Shown piece after piece: positions 45,084 to 53,691 of a DNA stretch of 64,000 nt (within the stretch, counting starts at the first letter, position 1; the number at the start of each line of letters is the position of its first letter). Position numbers and translations under genes: made by a program. The DNA lies in contig NZ_QBUY01000027.1 of NCBI RefSeq assembly GCF_003121405.1, positions 20,683 through 84,682 on the forward strand. Direction: 5' to 3'. The notes beneath the pieces are model-generated. The model saw nothing but the letters and a program-made list of their open reading frames with translations. It did no database searches and was not told the DNA's origin. This DNA comes from Paraburkholderia sp. C35. GTDB taxonomy: Bacteria; Pseudomonadota; Gammaproteobacteria; Burkholderiales; Burkholderiaceae.

Positions 45084-46481
45084 ATGAGTCAAGCCCGCGG
45101 GCGATATGCGGAATCCCGGCGCAACGGTCAACGCCCACTTCACCAGAAGCAAGCCTCTCCGCCCCAACAGCAGGGATCATCGTACGCGAAGCCGCCTGCC
45201 AAAGACGCCGCCCAGACTGCTTCCATCTTCAAGACACGATCGTTCCAGTTTCTGGTCGATGCGGTCGGCGCAGAGAATATCGCCATCGCGCTCGAGTCGA
45301 ACATGACGCGCGTGGCCGAATTGATGAAGGGCGAGCGCTTCACGCCTGAGACCGCCTTTCACATGGAAACCACGCTCGGGTTACCGCATGGTTTCTTTGA
45401 CCAGCCCCATCCTGCGCTCGCAGAAGAGACTATCGCGCGTCTGAAGTCACCGCTCGACTTCGTACACATCGATGAAGAATTCGACGCAGCGTCCGAAGCC
45501 CCCGATCCGGCGGCTGCCACGCGCGTCGACCAGCAGGCCGTTCCAGAAGTCAGTGCGTCCGAGGAAGTACACATGCCCAAGAAAATCACAGCCGGCTCCC
45601 CCGGAACCGTCAAGAACAGCCAAACCGCAGTGGCCAGACAGCAGAAAGCGCGCGCTCCATTCAAGGCTACGTCTGCGAAGAACAAGGTGCCTTCCAAAAC
45701 GCCACAACAACAACCGCTGGCACTGAGTGACAGTGCCGAGGTGGAAACCATCCGGCGCGCCAACCTCCACCTTCTGACGAGCCGCAACGGATCGAAGGTT
45801 CGACTTGGCGTCGTGATGGAGATGAGTGGTTTCAACATCGCTGATCGACTCCACGGCAAGAAGCGCATGGACAGTGTCGAAGCGAACCGGTTCACGGAGC
45901 GACTCGGATTGCCCGCTGGCTGGCTGGACAGCCCGCGCACCGACGAAGACATTCCAGAGACCGTGTCGCGTTTGCTTGCACCGGCTCCACGCGGGCGCGC
46001 AGCCGTCAAGCAGGACGAGGCGCAAGCGTCAGCAATGAACCATGACGTACAGGTGAAACCCGCTGGCGAAGCGGTCCGCACAAGACGAAAGCGTGCGACC
46101 GCGGTGAGCGATTCGGCACAGCCCTCACCTGCCCCAGCGGATGATGCGGAGGTCAAAGAGACGGCCGTCATCAGCGCTCAGGCTCGCGTCAATGAATTCG
46201 CCGACGATGCTGTCAGCCGCACATTGGCAGACAGTCGCGCCGCGACTCCGGTCTCGCCAAAGGCACGCCCGGAGTCAGTGCCCGAGTCGTTCCCGGCCTC
46301 CGGGATGCCACCGCAAAATCCGGCTCTGCCCGACGTCACCTCCACGACAAGTCTGGACACCCTGCACGGTATTGCCCCAATCGCAGAAGCGTTGATCAAG
46401 ACGCTGGCCGGCAAGGCACGCACGGGTCGGCTGGACGAACTGAAAGCGCTGGAACTGCTGCAGCAGGCGATCCTGCTGTAG
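45084..46481 (+). CDS. Twin-HTH-like DNA-binding protein of unknown function
   Basis: A 465-residue protein with two similar short domains joined by long low-complexity linkers rich in Ala, Pro, Ser and Thr. Domain 1 is near residues 37-90 (FLVDAVGAENIAIALESNMT, then TPETAFHMETTLGLPHGFFD). Domain 2 is near 220-275 (LTSRNGSKVRLGVVMEMSGF, then DSVEANRFTERLGLPAGWLD). Each ends with the same LGLP-G-F/W-D motif as in XRE-type HTH proteins that bind phage-like operators. The C-terminus has one short conserved-looking helix (ELKALELLQQAILL). I chose the ATG at 45084 with GGAG upstream; ATG 45069 is possible. It may be a nucleoid or regulatory protein. Confidence 0.7.
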   Translation: MSQARGRYAESRRNGQRPLHQKQASPPQQQGSSYAKPPAKDAAQTASIFKTRSFQFLVDAVGAENIAIALESNMTRVAELMKGERFTPETAFHMETTLGLPHGFFDQPHPALAEETIARLKSPLDFVHIDEEFDAASEAPDPAAATRVDQQAVPEVSASEEVHMPKKITAGSPGTVKNSQTAVARQQKARAPFKATSAKNKVPSKTPQQQPLALSDSAEVETIRRANLHLLTSRNGSKVRLGVVMEMSGFNIADRLHGKKRMDSVEANRFTERLGLPAGWLDSPRTDEDIPETVSRLLAPAPRGRAAVKQDEAQASAMNHDVQVKPAGEAVRTRRKRATAVSDSAQPSPAPADDAEVKETAVISAQARVNEFADDAVSRTLADSRAATPVSPKARPESVPESFPASGMPPQNPALPDVTSTTSLDTLHGIAPIAEALIKTLAGKARTGRLDELKALELLQQAILL

Positions 46482-46647
46482 GGGTCGCCGCGCACCGCGG
46501 CGTCGATAAATTCATGAGACCGCCATCGCCGGTCGTCCTGAGTGCCGGGCGCCGGGCAGAGCGGCGCGCCGTTGATATCGCGCGTTATGTCGAACAGCCA
46601 CATCCCGACTCGCTCCGCCGCTCTCCTCGCCTTTTATCTACACACCT

Positions 46648-47481
46648 CTAGATCTCGCCGAAAAGTTCTTCGAAGCCTTCCCTGCATAGCTGCAGCATCG
46701 CGTCAGGGTCCAGCCTGTCATCAGGTATTTCCGCCGCTTCGCGGATGACGTCGTTCATCTCCGAGAAAAGTTCGTCCACGCCATCGCGAACCGATTTTCG
46801 CTGGTTGACATGCAGCGTGGCCTCCAGTTCCTTCCAGATTGGAACGAGATCACTCTCGAGTGCTCCGTAAAAGATCTGGAACGTACCGTGGATGTACAGC
46901 ACGTCCTGAGCGCGCTTTTTCCCCTCCCGCCTGTCCCGGATCAAAAGCTTCTGAATCATGAAACTCACCGGGTTCGGCACGCGAAGATCGGCCACGGCCT
47001 CGTCCAACCCGGACTCATCTTTCGGGATAGTCACAAGCCAAGGTTTAAACAGGAGGACTTCGAGGAACCGGAGCTTTTGCGCGACGATTCCCATGTGCAG
47101 TTCGGTTGCGTCCTCCTCCCATCCTCCTTTCCCGTCGCGCTTCTTCCCGCTACCCGTGAGCGGGGTAAGAAACTCAGCGTAAAACCCGTTCTCATCGCCT
47201 TCCAGGTTGTAGCGCATCGCCGGCGGCCGGAACCCGCCCGCAAGGTTTGGTTGTTCAGTGAAGCCAGCCCCTTCCAATGCCGTCTTGATATCGCCTTCCA
47301 GGAGTTCGCGCTTGTCGTTGGCCACGTCCGCGTCCTGTGTGAAGATGGGCTTATGGTCCACCGTGTAAGCACGCGGCTCATACCCGTACACCCGGAATGC
47401 CCATCCGCCGACAAAGACGATGTGCTGGCGCCACGGCTCGAGGGTAATCGCAAGCCTGCCGAATTCCGCGAGGCCGCTCAT
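46648..47481 (-). CDS. AbiEii-like nucleotidyltransferase toxin
   Basis: A 277-residue protein with the DNA polymerase beta-type nucleotidyltransferase signature: GGW at residues 25-27 in IVFVGGWAFRVYG and the metal pair D50-x-D52 in FTQDADVAND. This matches AbiEii-type toxins, which transfer nucleotides to tRNA or other targets and block growth. Further text, such as MIQKLLIRDRREGKKRAQDV, fits the family's helical half with a conserved Lys. Its ATG at 47481 overlaps the TGA of the upstream gene by ATGA, the tight coupling usual for AbiE pairs. The classification is by motif only. Confidence 0.65.
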   Translation of the reverse strand: MSGLAEFGRLAITLEPWRQHIVFVGGWAFRVYGYEPRAYTVDHKPIFTQDADVANDKRELLEGDIKTALEGAGFTEQPNLAGGFRPPAMRYNLEGDENGFYAEFLTPLTGSGKKRDGKGGWEEDATELHMGIVAQKLRFLEVLLFKPWLVTIPKDESGLDEAVADLRVPNPVSFMIQKLLIRDRREGKKRAQDVLYIHGTFQIFYGALESDLVPIWKELEATLHVNQRKSVRDGVDELFSEMNDVIREAAEIPDDRLDPDAMLQLCREGFEELFGEI

Positions 47482-48617
47482 ACTTTGTCTCCCACGACTT
47501 TTGCCAGAACGCCGTGCTCGAGCTCAGCGGCCTGTTCGGCACCGCGCGTCGGGTCGCCGGAAACGTCAAGCCATGGCTGGATGATATCGGTCACCCAGAC
47601 TCCATCACACATGACGCGGCCGCGAAGCAGCGATTGAGGGTACTGGTGCTGCTTCAGGATCACATCCGGCCGTTCGCCCTCACGCGCACGCTTCAAGCCC
47701 CGCCAGCCTTCAGCTGCTGCGAGATCGGGCACCCACAGTGTCGTTATCGCGCCGTGAACGTGCCCTACGCGCAAAGCGTTGGCCGCCGCAAACTGTCCGA
47801 GTGTTGCCCCGTTTTCGCGCTTGAGCGTCTTTCGTAACTGCTGCTCCTCGGGAAGGCCGCCCACGAGGAATTTCATCGGCACGCTGGCGGCAGGTTTCGC
47901 GTACGCTGCCTTCCAACGATGCGCAAGCTTGCGTCGCTGCACGATCCGTAGATGGGGCGCGAACTCGCCCAGGCCCTCTTCTTTCAGGGCATTAGTGAGC
48001 CGGGTAGCGGTCATGACCGCAACGCCGGCTTCGCGCGCAAGCTCGCTCGCCGTCATGTATATCTTTTCAGGGGCACTTATCAGGTTCTCCCGCTTGATGT
48101 CGGTCGCGAGCAGGAGCTTGAGCATCCATTGGGCGAGGTCGGAGAAGACGAGCGTCGGCGGTGCCGAGTGACTGGCGCGACGCACCGTCACCGGCTGCTC
48201 ATCGGCCTGCAACTCCGGAAAGTCTGCGTATAGAGGCACGTCGGAGAGGATAGCGAGCGGCTCACCGTTCCCGTACTCCCTGTGGAAGCTAACCAGTTTT
48301 TTGATAAGCACGGGAGATGCGATTCCCACCCAGAGGACGACAGCCGGGCGTGATCGAGCCTGCGATGCGTTCGCGCGTGCGCGCGACTCCAGCAGAGCTT
48401 GCGAGAATAGCGGGATTGCGCGATCGGCACGGCCTTCGGTCAGCGCCTTCATCACGACGTGATACGTCTGGCCACGGGGGCTCGTTAAGATGAAATCCGC
48501 ACCCTTGCCGTCGTCGCCCTTCTCAACGACGTCCCATCCTTGGCTTTGGAAAAGCGAATGCACGGAATGGCGCGCGAGGCGGTCGGCAGTGCGGGTTGCA
48601 GAGTGAAGGTCGCTCAT
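47478..48617 (-). CDS. AbiEi-like winged-helix antitoxin with restriction-fold-like N-terminus
   Basis: A 379-residue protein upstream of and overlapping the AbiEii-like toxin. The N-terminal 80 residues (GWDVVEKGDDGKGADFILTS then TYHVVMK) look like a PD-(D/E)xK nuclease fold with a degraded active site (VMK instead of ExK). A winged helix follows near 215-245 (MTASELAREAGVAVMTATRL). The C-terminus has the AbiEi-type segment VWVTDIIQPWLDVSGDPTRG. AbiEi proteins repress their own operon and neutralise the toxin without direct contact (type IV). The ATG at 48617 is chosen because upstream codons lie in the 18-bp repeat array. Confidence 0.65.
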   Translation of the reverse strand: MSDLHSATRTADRLARHSVHSLFQSQGWDVVEKGDDGKGADFILTSPRGQTYHVVMKALTEGRADRAIPLFSQALLESRARANASQARSRPAVVLWVGIASPVLIKKLVSFHREYGNGEPLAILSDVPLYADFPELQADEQPVTVRRASHSAPPTLVFSDLAQWMLKLLLATDIKRENLISAPEKIYMTASELAREAGVAVMTATRLTNALKEEGLGEFAPHLRIVQRRKLAHRWKAAYAKPAASVPMKFLVGGLPEEQQLRKTLKRENGATLGQFAAANALRVGHVHGAITTLWVPDLAAAEGWRGLKRAREGERPDVILKQHQYPQSLLRGRVMCDGVWVTDIIQPWLDVSGDPTRGAEQAAELEHGVLAKVVGDKV

Positions 48618-48624
48618 GTCATTT

Positions 48625-48696
48625 GTCCATGCCAGTGCAGCTGGCCATGTTAGATCACATGGCCATGTGAATTCACACGGCCATGTTACATCTACG
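48625..48696. repeat. 18-bp tandem repeat array with palindromes, antitoxin operator
   Basis: GGCCATGT recurs with exact 18-base spacing at 48643, 48661 and 48679; a weaker unit (GTCCATG) starts at 48625. TCACATGGCCATGTGA at 48655-48670 is a perfect 16-bp palindrome, and GTGAATTCAC (48667-48676) is another. The array ends seven bases upstream of the antitoxin ATG. AbiEi proteins are known to bind inverted repeats in their own promoter, so this is the likely operator. Confidence 0.75.
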
Positions 48697-49117
48697 TTCA
48701 CATCGATGCAAGCGGGATTGCGCACCGGCTGACGCACCTCAAACTCGGGGGACCTTGGCAAACCGCTTAATTAAGACTCGCAAGAGGAGGACAGACGCTG
48801 ACGCTTCTTGTTCAGGCGTGGGATTCGGGCAGCACCGTTTCGTGCCGGAAGCGCCTCACTCGTTCCGGCCTGTGCAGCAATCCGCAATTGACATCGCGAT
48901 CATCAATGTCGCAAAGCTGCGATCGGCAGAACTCGACCCGAAGCAGTCAAACAGCGCATTACCCGCACAACGGCTGCTCTCCGAGCCAAACGGTCGTCAG
49001 CGCAGCCACACTGGCACTGAGACAATTTGAGGCAAGCCGGTCTACACCGGCCAGGCGCCCTGCTTTTGCCCACCAAGTCGCCCGCGCTGTAAGCCGTTTT
49101 CGTCGACAAGTAGAGCG
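48697..49117. other. No gene recognised
   Basis: About 420 bases between the toxin-antitoxin operator and the 3' end of the aromatic operon. I see no gene, terminator or operator. Confidence 0.45.
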
Positions 49118-50386
49118 TTATTCACTCGCGACAGCGACGCCGCTCAGCGAGTCGTTTGCAAGAGTTCCGGGTTTCGGATAGCGACCAAGACCGAGCAGGA
49201 AAAGACACGATGCCAGCAGCAGAAACGGAGCAATCTGCATCGGTAGCACATAGGACCTGGTGACGTCGAAATAATGGCCGGTGGCGAGTGGACCGAACAC
49301 AGCGCCAAGCGAATATCCCGAAAAGACAATCCCGTAGAACAGGCCAAACTTCTCCATTCCGAGGTAGGCGCGCGTCAGATAAGAAAGGAGATCACCCTCT
49401 GCTCCAATAGCAAGGCCGACGAGAATGGAAGCGAGCAATGCACCCTCGTACGATTCGACCTGACGAAGCAGCATGAAGCCGATCGCACCAGACGCAAAAT
49501 ATAGGCAGGCCACGAGGGGTGCGTGAATGCGGTCGATAAGCAGACCAGTGGAAAGTCGACCGGTCAGGATGCCAAGGCCCACCAGCGATGCGCAGCGTGC
49601 CGCGTCCGTCGCACTGACTCCGCGATCGATCAGAAATGCCGGGAGATGGGGCACCAGAGACAATACAGCCGTCGACGCACAAAGGGCGCCTGCAAAAATC
49701 AGGAAGACCTTCAACCCACGACGACGAACCGGACCAACGCGAGTCACCGATCCACCGGACTTCGCGTGCCTGCGAAACGTGCGCTTAACGCCAGGCTTTT
49801 CGCGGAGCAGCAGAAACGCTATCAACGCACCCGAGAGCGAGATTGCGGCGAGTGCCTGATAAGCGTGGCGCCAACCGATGTGTGTGATCAGATAGGCCGA
49901 CAACGCGGGCATCGTAACCGTTCCGATGCCGAGGCCCACCATCGCAATGCCGATTGCGAGTCCCAGCCGACGATCGAACCATTGCGGAAGAATCGCGAGG
50001 TAACCGAGCACTGACGTTGCAGCGCCGGCCATACCGATCACAAGCGACAGTGCAACCCAGCTTGCAGCGTTGCCGGTCTGGAACGCCATGCACGCCATCG
50101 CGATCGTAAATACGATCGCCGACAGAAACACGACCTTCCTGACTCCAAAGCGATCCATCAATACGCCGACTAGCGGACTGACCAGCGCAAGACCTAGCAT
50201 GGATGCAGAATATGACTGTGAGGCTTGCGCCCGCCCCCAATGAAACTCCCGCACAACCGATGGAATAAATACGCCGTTGGTTGCAATGAAGATGGCAGCA
50301 AACCCGACGGCCATCCCCAAAGCAGCGCCGGCAACGTTCCGAACGTAGATGCTCTTTGACCTGCTTGCGTCTTCCGTGATTTCCAT
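49118..50386 (-). CDS. MFS carrier, oxalate/formate-antiporter-like
   Basis: A 422-residue twelve-helix MFS protein of the group with VFIPSVVREFHWGRAQASQS in the first loop and LVGVLMDRFGVRKVVFLSA in loop 2-3, common among monocarboxylate and aromatic acid carriers in Burkholderiaceae. The ATG at 50386 has GGAG nearby. It is the last gene of the seven-gene aromatic-CoA operon, 44 bases after the isomerase, and probably imports the pathway's acidic substrate. Confidence 0.85.
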   Translation of the reverse strand: MEITEDASRSKSIYVRNVAGAALGMAVGFAAIFIATNGVFIPSVVREFHWGRAQASQSYSASMLGLALVSPLVGVLMDRFGVRKVVFLSAIVFTIAMACMAFQTGNAASWVALSLVIGMAGAATSVLGYLAILPQWFDRRLGLAIGIAMVGLGIGTVTMPALSAYLITHIGWRHAYQALAAISLSGALIAFLLLREKPGVKRTFRRHAKSGGSVTRVGPVRRRGLKVFLIFAGALCASTAVLSLVPHLPAFLIDRGVSATDAARCASLVGLGILTGRLSTGLLIDRIHAPLVACLYFASGAIGFMLLRQVESYEGALLASILVGLAIGAEGDLLSYLTRAYLGMEKFGLFYGIVFSGYSLGAVFGPLATGHYFDVTRSYVLPMQIAPFLLLASCLFLLGLGRYPKPGTLANDSLSGVAVASE

Positions 50387-50430
50387 GGGTGTCTCCGTGA
50401 GTCTTTTTATGATGTCTGGGGATGTTCCGA

Positions 50431-51192
50431 CTATGCGGGCAGGCCGCGTCGATCCCCGAGATAAGCGCCCGCACCGGGCGCCACGGGATCGAGGTTGAGC
50501 AGCTTCAACATCTGCCGGACCGTACATACCGCAGTCGAGGTCACGGGGATTGCCAGCATCTCCTGCGCTTTCTGGATGGCCGGCAAAGATGGCATCTGCA
50601 CGCAGGCCGAGAGAACCACTGTGTCGACGCTCTTCACGTTGAGCTTTTTGACGTCATCGAGCAAACGCATTGGATCGCGTGCGCCAACGTCCAAGTTATC
50701 CTCGATGGAAAAGTTGATTGCGTCCTGAACTTCGATGCCTTCCGCTTCGATATAGTCGACCACACGCTTCGTGAGTGCGTCCGAGTATGGCGCCATTAGC
50801 GAAATGCGCCTCGCGCCGAAGCTCTTCAGTTCGTCGACGAGGGCGCCCGCCGAGGTCATCACGCCAGGCGATGCCGGATGTCCGTTTAGCGCATCCGTGA
50901 GCGCTTGCGCAGCGGTCTGGTGATAGCCTCGACCCATACACATGATCGCGACGAGACAGGCGGTGCTGAGCACGTCTACGCGCGCGTCGGCCAGTTCCAC
51001 CGCGCAACGTCCCATATCGCGATTCATCCGCTCCAACTCCTCGGGAACGACACGGTGCATCCTCACGCGACTTGCGTGAAAGGAAAACTGGTGTTCGGGG
51101 TGAGCCTGCATGTAAGACGCGAACAATGCGGGAACCTCTGTTTCCATCGTGATGTTCGAACTGGGCACGATCTGCCCGATGCGGAAATTCAT
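50431..51192 (-). CDS. Maleate cis-trans isomerase-like enzyme (Asp/Glu racemase superfamily)
   Basis: A 253-residue protein with PSSNITMETEVPAL at the N-terminus and the catalytic cysteine pair STACLVAIMC (C79) and LSACVQMPSLPA (C197), the pattern of maleate isomerases such as NicE and of arylmalonate decarboxylases. Maleate isomerase turns maleate into fumarate in pathways that open an aromatic ring between para-positioned oxygens. Its start overlaps the thioesterase stop by ATGA. Its presence suggests that ring cleavage in this operon yields maleate or a substituted maleate. Confidence 0.85.
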   Translation of the reverse strand: MNFRIGQIVPSSNITMETEVPALFASYMQAHPEHQFSFHASRVRMHRVVPEELERMNRDMGRCAVELADARVDVLSTACLVAIMCMGRGYHQTAAQALTDALNGHPASPGVMTSAGALVDELKSFGARRISLMAPYSDALTKRVVDYIEAEGIEVQDAINFSIEDNLDVGARDPMRLLDDVKKLNVKSVDTVVLSACVQMPSLPAIQKAQEMLAIPVTSTAVCTVRQMLKLLNLDPVAPGAGAYLGDRRGLPA

Positions 51193-51668
51193 GTCGACTC
51201 CGTTTGCCGAAGCGGCTTTGCTGCGAACTGTTCGAGCGCCTTTCTCATCGGGCCGGGGATGTCGGTCCCAACACGTTTGTCGGTACGCACGCAGATTGGT
51301 GAGAACGTTGCGGTGAAGATTGGCTGATTGTCTGGTGTGCGAGCGTCGAGAAGAATGTCGAACGATCGGGTACGAACCTCACCAATGCTGCACCAGATGT
51401 CGATGCTGTCGTCCGGCCACAGGGTTCCCGCAAAATCGAACGACATCCCGCGGCACGGCAATCCAACATTGAACATCTCACCCAGCGATTTCCCGCGGCC
51501 ACCTGTTGTCTCGGCGATGTATTGCTTGAACAGTCCCACCGCGCTCAGAACATACTCACTGAACTTTCCAGTGAAGACCACACCCGCCGGGTCGCAGTCC
51601 GCCCAGCGCGCTGTTCGGCGCACGGTGAACGGCACTTCGGTCAGCACGTATTCGTAGCTGCTGATCAT
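51189..51668 (-). CDS. 4-hydroxybenzoyl-CoA thioesterase-like hotdog protein
   Basis: A 159-residue hotdog-fold thioesterase. The motif RTARWADCDPAGVVFTGKFS contains the conserved Asp of the 4-hydroxybenzoyl-CoA thioesterase family. The ATG at 51668 overlaps the upstream FAD monooxygenase stop by ATGA. It probably hydrolyses the hydroxylated aryl-CoA made by the monooxygenase, freeing the aromatic acid for ring cleavage. The exact acyl group is unknown. Confidence 0.85.
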   Translation of the reverse strand: MISSYEYVLTEVPFTVRRTARWADCDPAGVVFTGKFSEYVLSAVGLFKQYIAETTGGRGKSLGEMFNVGLPCRGMSFDFAGTLWPDDSIDIWCSIGEVRTRSFDILLDARTPDNQPIFTATFSPICVRTDKRVGTDIPGPMRKALEQFAAKPLRQTEST

Positions 51669-52822
51669 AGAAGTGCCTCGTTGGCCGGTATCGCCTGCGC
51701 ACTTTCCAGCTCCCGCACGAGTTCGGGATACTGCTCCCGCAGGCGCGCGACATCCAACCGGCCCGTACGCGTCATAAACTGATAGACGAACTGATGAGGG
51801 TTGAACGTCGTCATCCATTCACGGATGTTCTCGTACCACAGGTACGAAGCCTCCGACGCTGAGATAAGACGGTCCTTGGATGCCCTGCGTAGCGCGACGT
51901 ATCCGGCGAGTGCACGTTGCGCGTCCGTGTCACTCGAAGCGATCGCCTGCGCAAGCGCGATCGAATCCTCCATTGCGATACGGGTGCCCGAGCCGATGGA
52001 AAAATGTGCACTCGCGAGCGCGTCACCTATCAGAACCCGATTGCCGCAGAACCAGTTGGCATTGCGGATGACGGGAAACTGTCGCCAGCTTGAGTTGTTC
52101 GAAATCAGGCCAAGACCGCCAAGCTCCTGAGCGAAGACCGTATCGAAGAGCTTCTGCCGTTCGTCCAGCGACCACTGCTCCAGACCAAAGTCTGTCCAGG
52201 TCTGATGGTCGCATTCAGCCACGAAGGTGCTCATCGTCTCCGAATACGGGTAGTAATGCGCAACAAAGTAGCCGCCGTGATATTCGCGGAACACCAGGGC
52301 TGGGCATTCAAAGGCCTTTCCGACGCCAAACCACGCGAAATGATTCGTCAATTCCCGCCGGGTCGTACCAAAACCCATTTCGTCGCTGGCGCGCACGCGC
52401 GAAGTGACGCCATCCGCCCCGACGACAATGTCGCCGGCCAGAGAATCGATATCGTTCACCCGTGACGAATAGGTCACGGGAATCTTCAGACGCGCGGCGT
52501 GTTCCTGCAGGATATTAAGCAGCGTCAGTCTCGGAATGGCTCCTCCACCCTGCCCTGGCCGCTTGACGGTAAGCGGGGTTTCCTGACTGACGATAGTCTG
52601 CTGCGCGCCGAATGTCATAGCCTTCATGAGGTCCGCGCAGACATCCGGTGCCGCGTCGCTCAGGCGTGACAGTCCGGTGTCGGCCAGAACGACGCCGAAG
52701 CCAAATGTCGCATCAGCGGCGTTTTGCTCGATCACCTCCATTTCAACGTGCGGAGCCTGCCGCGCAAGGAGAATCGCGAGGAACAGACCGGCGGGACCGC
52801 CTCCAACAATGTCGATTTTCAT
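51665..52822 (-). CDS. FAD monooxygenase, salicylyl-CoA 5-hydroxylase-like
   Basis: A 385-residue flavoprotein. The dinucleotide motif is IDIVGGGPAGLFLAILLARQ, with VVGADGVTSRVRASDE near residue 135 and NRVLIGDALASAHFSIGSGT near 285. The sequence NHFAWFGVGKAFECPALVFR and the FSIGSGT ending are typical of the group of salicylyl-CoA 5-hydroxylase and 2-aminobenzoyl-CoA monooxygenase N-domains, which act on CoA thioesters. The ligase and thioesterase in the same operon support a CoA-bound substrate. It overlaps both neighbours by four bases. Confidence 0.87.
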   Translation of the reverse strand: MKIDIVGGGPAGLFLAILLARQAPHVEMEVIEQNAADATFGFGVVLADTGLSRLSDAAPDVCADLMKAMTFGAQQTIVSQETPLTVKRPGQGGGAIPRLTLLNILQEHAARLKIPVTYSSRVNDIDSLAGDIVVGADGVTSRVRASDEMGFGTTRRELTNHFAWFGVGKAFECPALVFREYHGGYFVAHYYPYSETMSTFVAECDHQTWTDFGLEQWSLDERQKLFDTVFAQELGGLGLISNNSSWRQFPVIRNANWFCGNRVLIGDALASAHFSIGSGTRIAMEDSIALAQAIASSDTDAQRALAGYVALRRASKDRLISASEASYLWYENIREWMTTFNPHQFVYQFMTRTGRLDVARLREQYPELVRELESAQAIPANEALL

Positions 52823-53688
52823 GAACGCACCGCGGGGTTGATGACCAGTTTGTCCGTGTCGAACTGTTCGATTGAGCCGACAAGACCTCCTGTCAAGGCG
52901 CCGTACCAGACTGCCGGCTTGAATCCCAGTGCCTTACGCTCGAACGCAATACCTGGTGCGCCATCGATCCGGATATAGCCGTCGTTCAGGCGGGTCGCCG
53001 TGTAGCCATCGGTCGCATCTGCGGCTTCGACCAGCGCACTGAACTCGGGTACATCCAGAACAAAAACGGAAGCGACAGTTGCCGGACCGGATTCGTTGAG
53101 ACGCTCGCCTTTGCGCTGCCAGACGGGCTCTATGCTGTTGAATGCCGTGCCGTCTCGGCTCGCGCGCTCAAGTTCAATGGCTGCGTCGATGGTCCGCGCC
53201 GCGTCGCCTTTGTCCTTCTCCTCGAACGGTCGGGTCTGGTAAGTGATTTCGATCGGATAGCCGTTCGGGTCGTTGAAGTAAATCGACTCGATCACTTCGT
53301 GACGCACCTGGTAGCGCAACGGGATGCCGGCCTCTTCCACCCGGGCCCGCCAGTCAGCGAGTTCGTGTGCATCAGAGACCAGCCACGCAGTGTGGGTGGC
53401 GCGATCCTGATAGTGATCTGTCGGAATCAGCTTTTCAGGCCGCTCGGTACCGATGTAGTAGAAGAAGGCGATCGTGCTGCCATTGCCACTATCGAAGAAG
53501 AAATGCAGGAACTCAGCGTGATTTTCCGGTCCCCAGCCACGCGCCGAAATCGCATGGACAAGCGGCAGTCCGAGCAGATCGCGATAGAAATGCACGGTTT
53601 CTTCGAGCTTCCAGGTCGGACGCGCCGTGTGATGCACCCCGTGAAGGACTGGATTGGAAAAGAACGTTGTGTTTTCTGGACGGTTCAT
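52819..53688 (-). CDS. VOC-superfamily extradiol-type dioxygenase
   Basis: A 289-residue protein with one clear VOC module (residues 15-155): VLHGVHHTARPTWKLEETVH then FYRDLLGLPLVHAISARGWG. Candidate metal ligands are H19/H20, H99 (RATHTAWLV) and E147 (YPIEITYQTRP), the two-His-one-Glu set of type I extradiol dioxygenases. The C-terminal 130 residues form a shorter second domain without the ligands. Its place between a ligase and a monooxygenase suggests ring opening of the hydroxylated aromatic acid; a hydrolase or isomerase role of the VOC fold cannot be excluded. Confidence 0.82.
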   Translation of the reverse strand: MNRPENTTFFSNPVLHGVHHTARPTWKLEETVHFYRDLLGLPLVHAISARGWGPENHAEFLHFFFDSGNGSTIAFFYYIGTERPEKLIPTDHYQDRATHTAWLVSDAHELADWRARVEEAGIPLRYQVRHEVIESIYFNDPNGYPIEITYQTRPFEEKDKGDAARTIDAAIELERASRDGTAFNSIEPVWQRKGERLNESGPATVASVFVLDVPEFSALVEAADATDGYTATRLNDGYIRIDGAPGIAFERKALGFKPAVWYGALTGGLVGSIEQFDTDKLVINPAVRS

Positions 53689-53691
53689 GAC

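Noticed and set aside
48625..48696. CRISPR-like array
   Set aside because: Units are contiguous 18-mers without spacers, palindromic, and sit at a promoter; an operator array fits far better.
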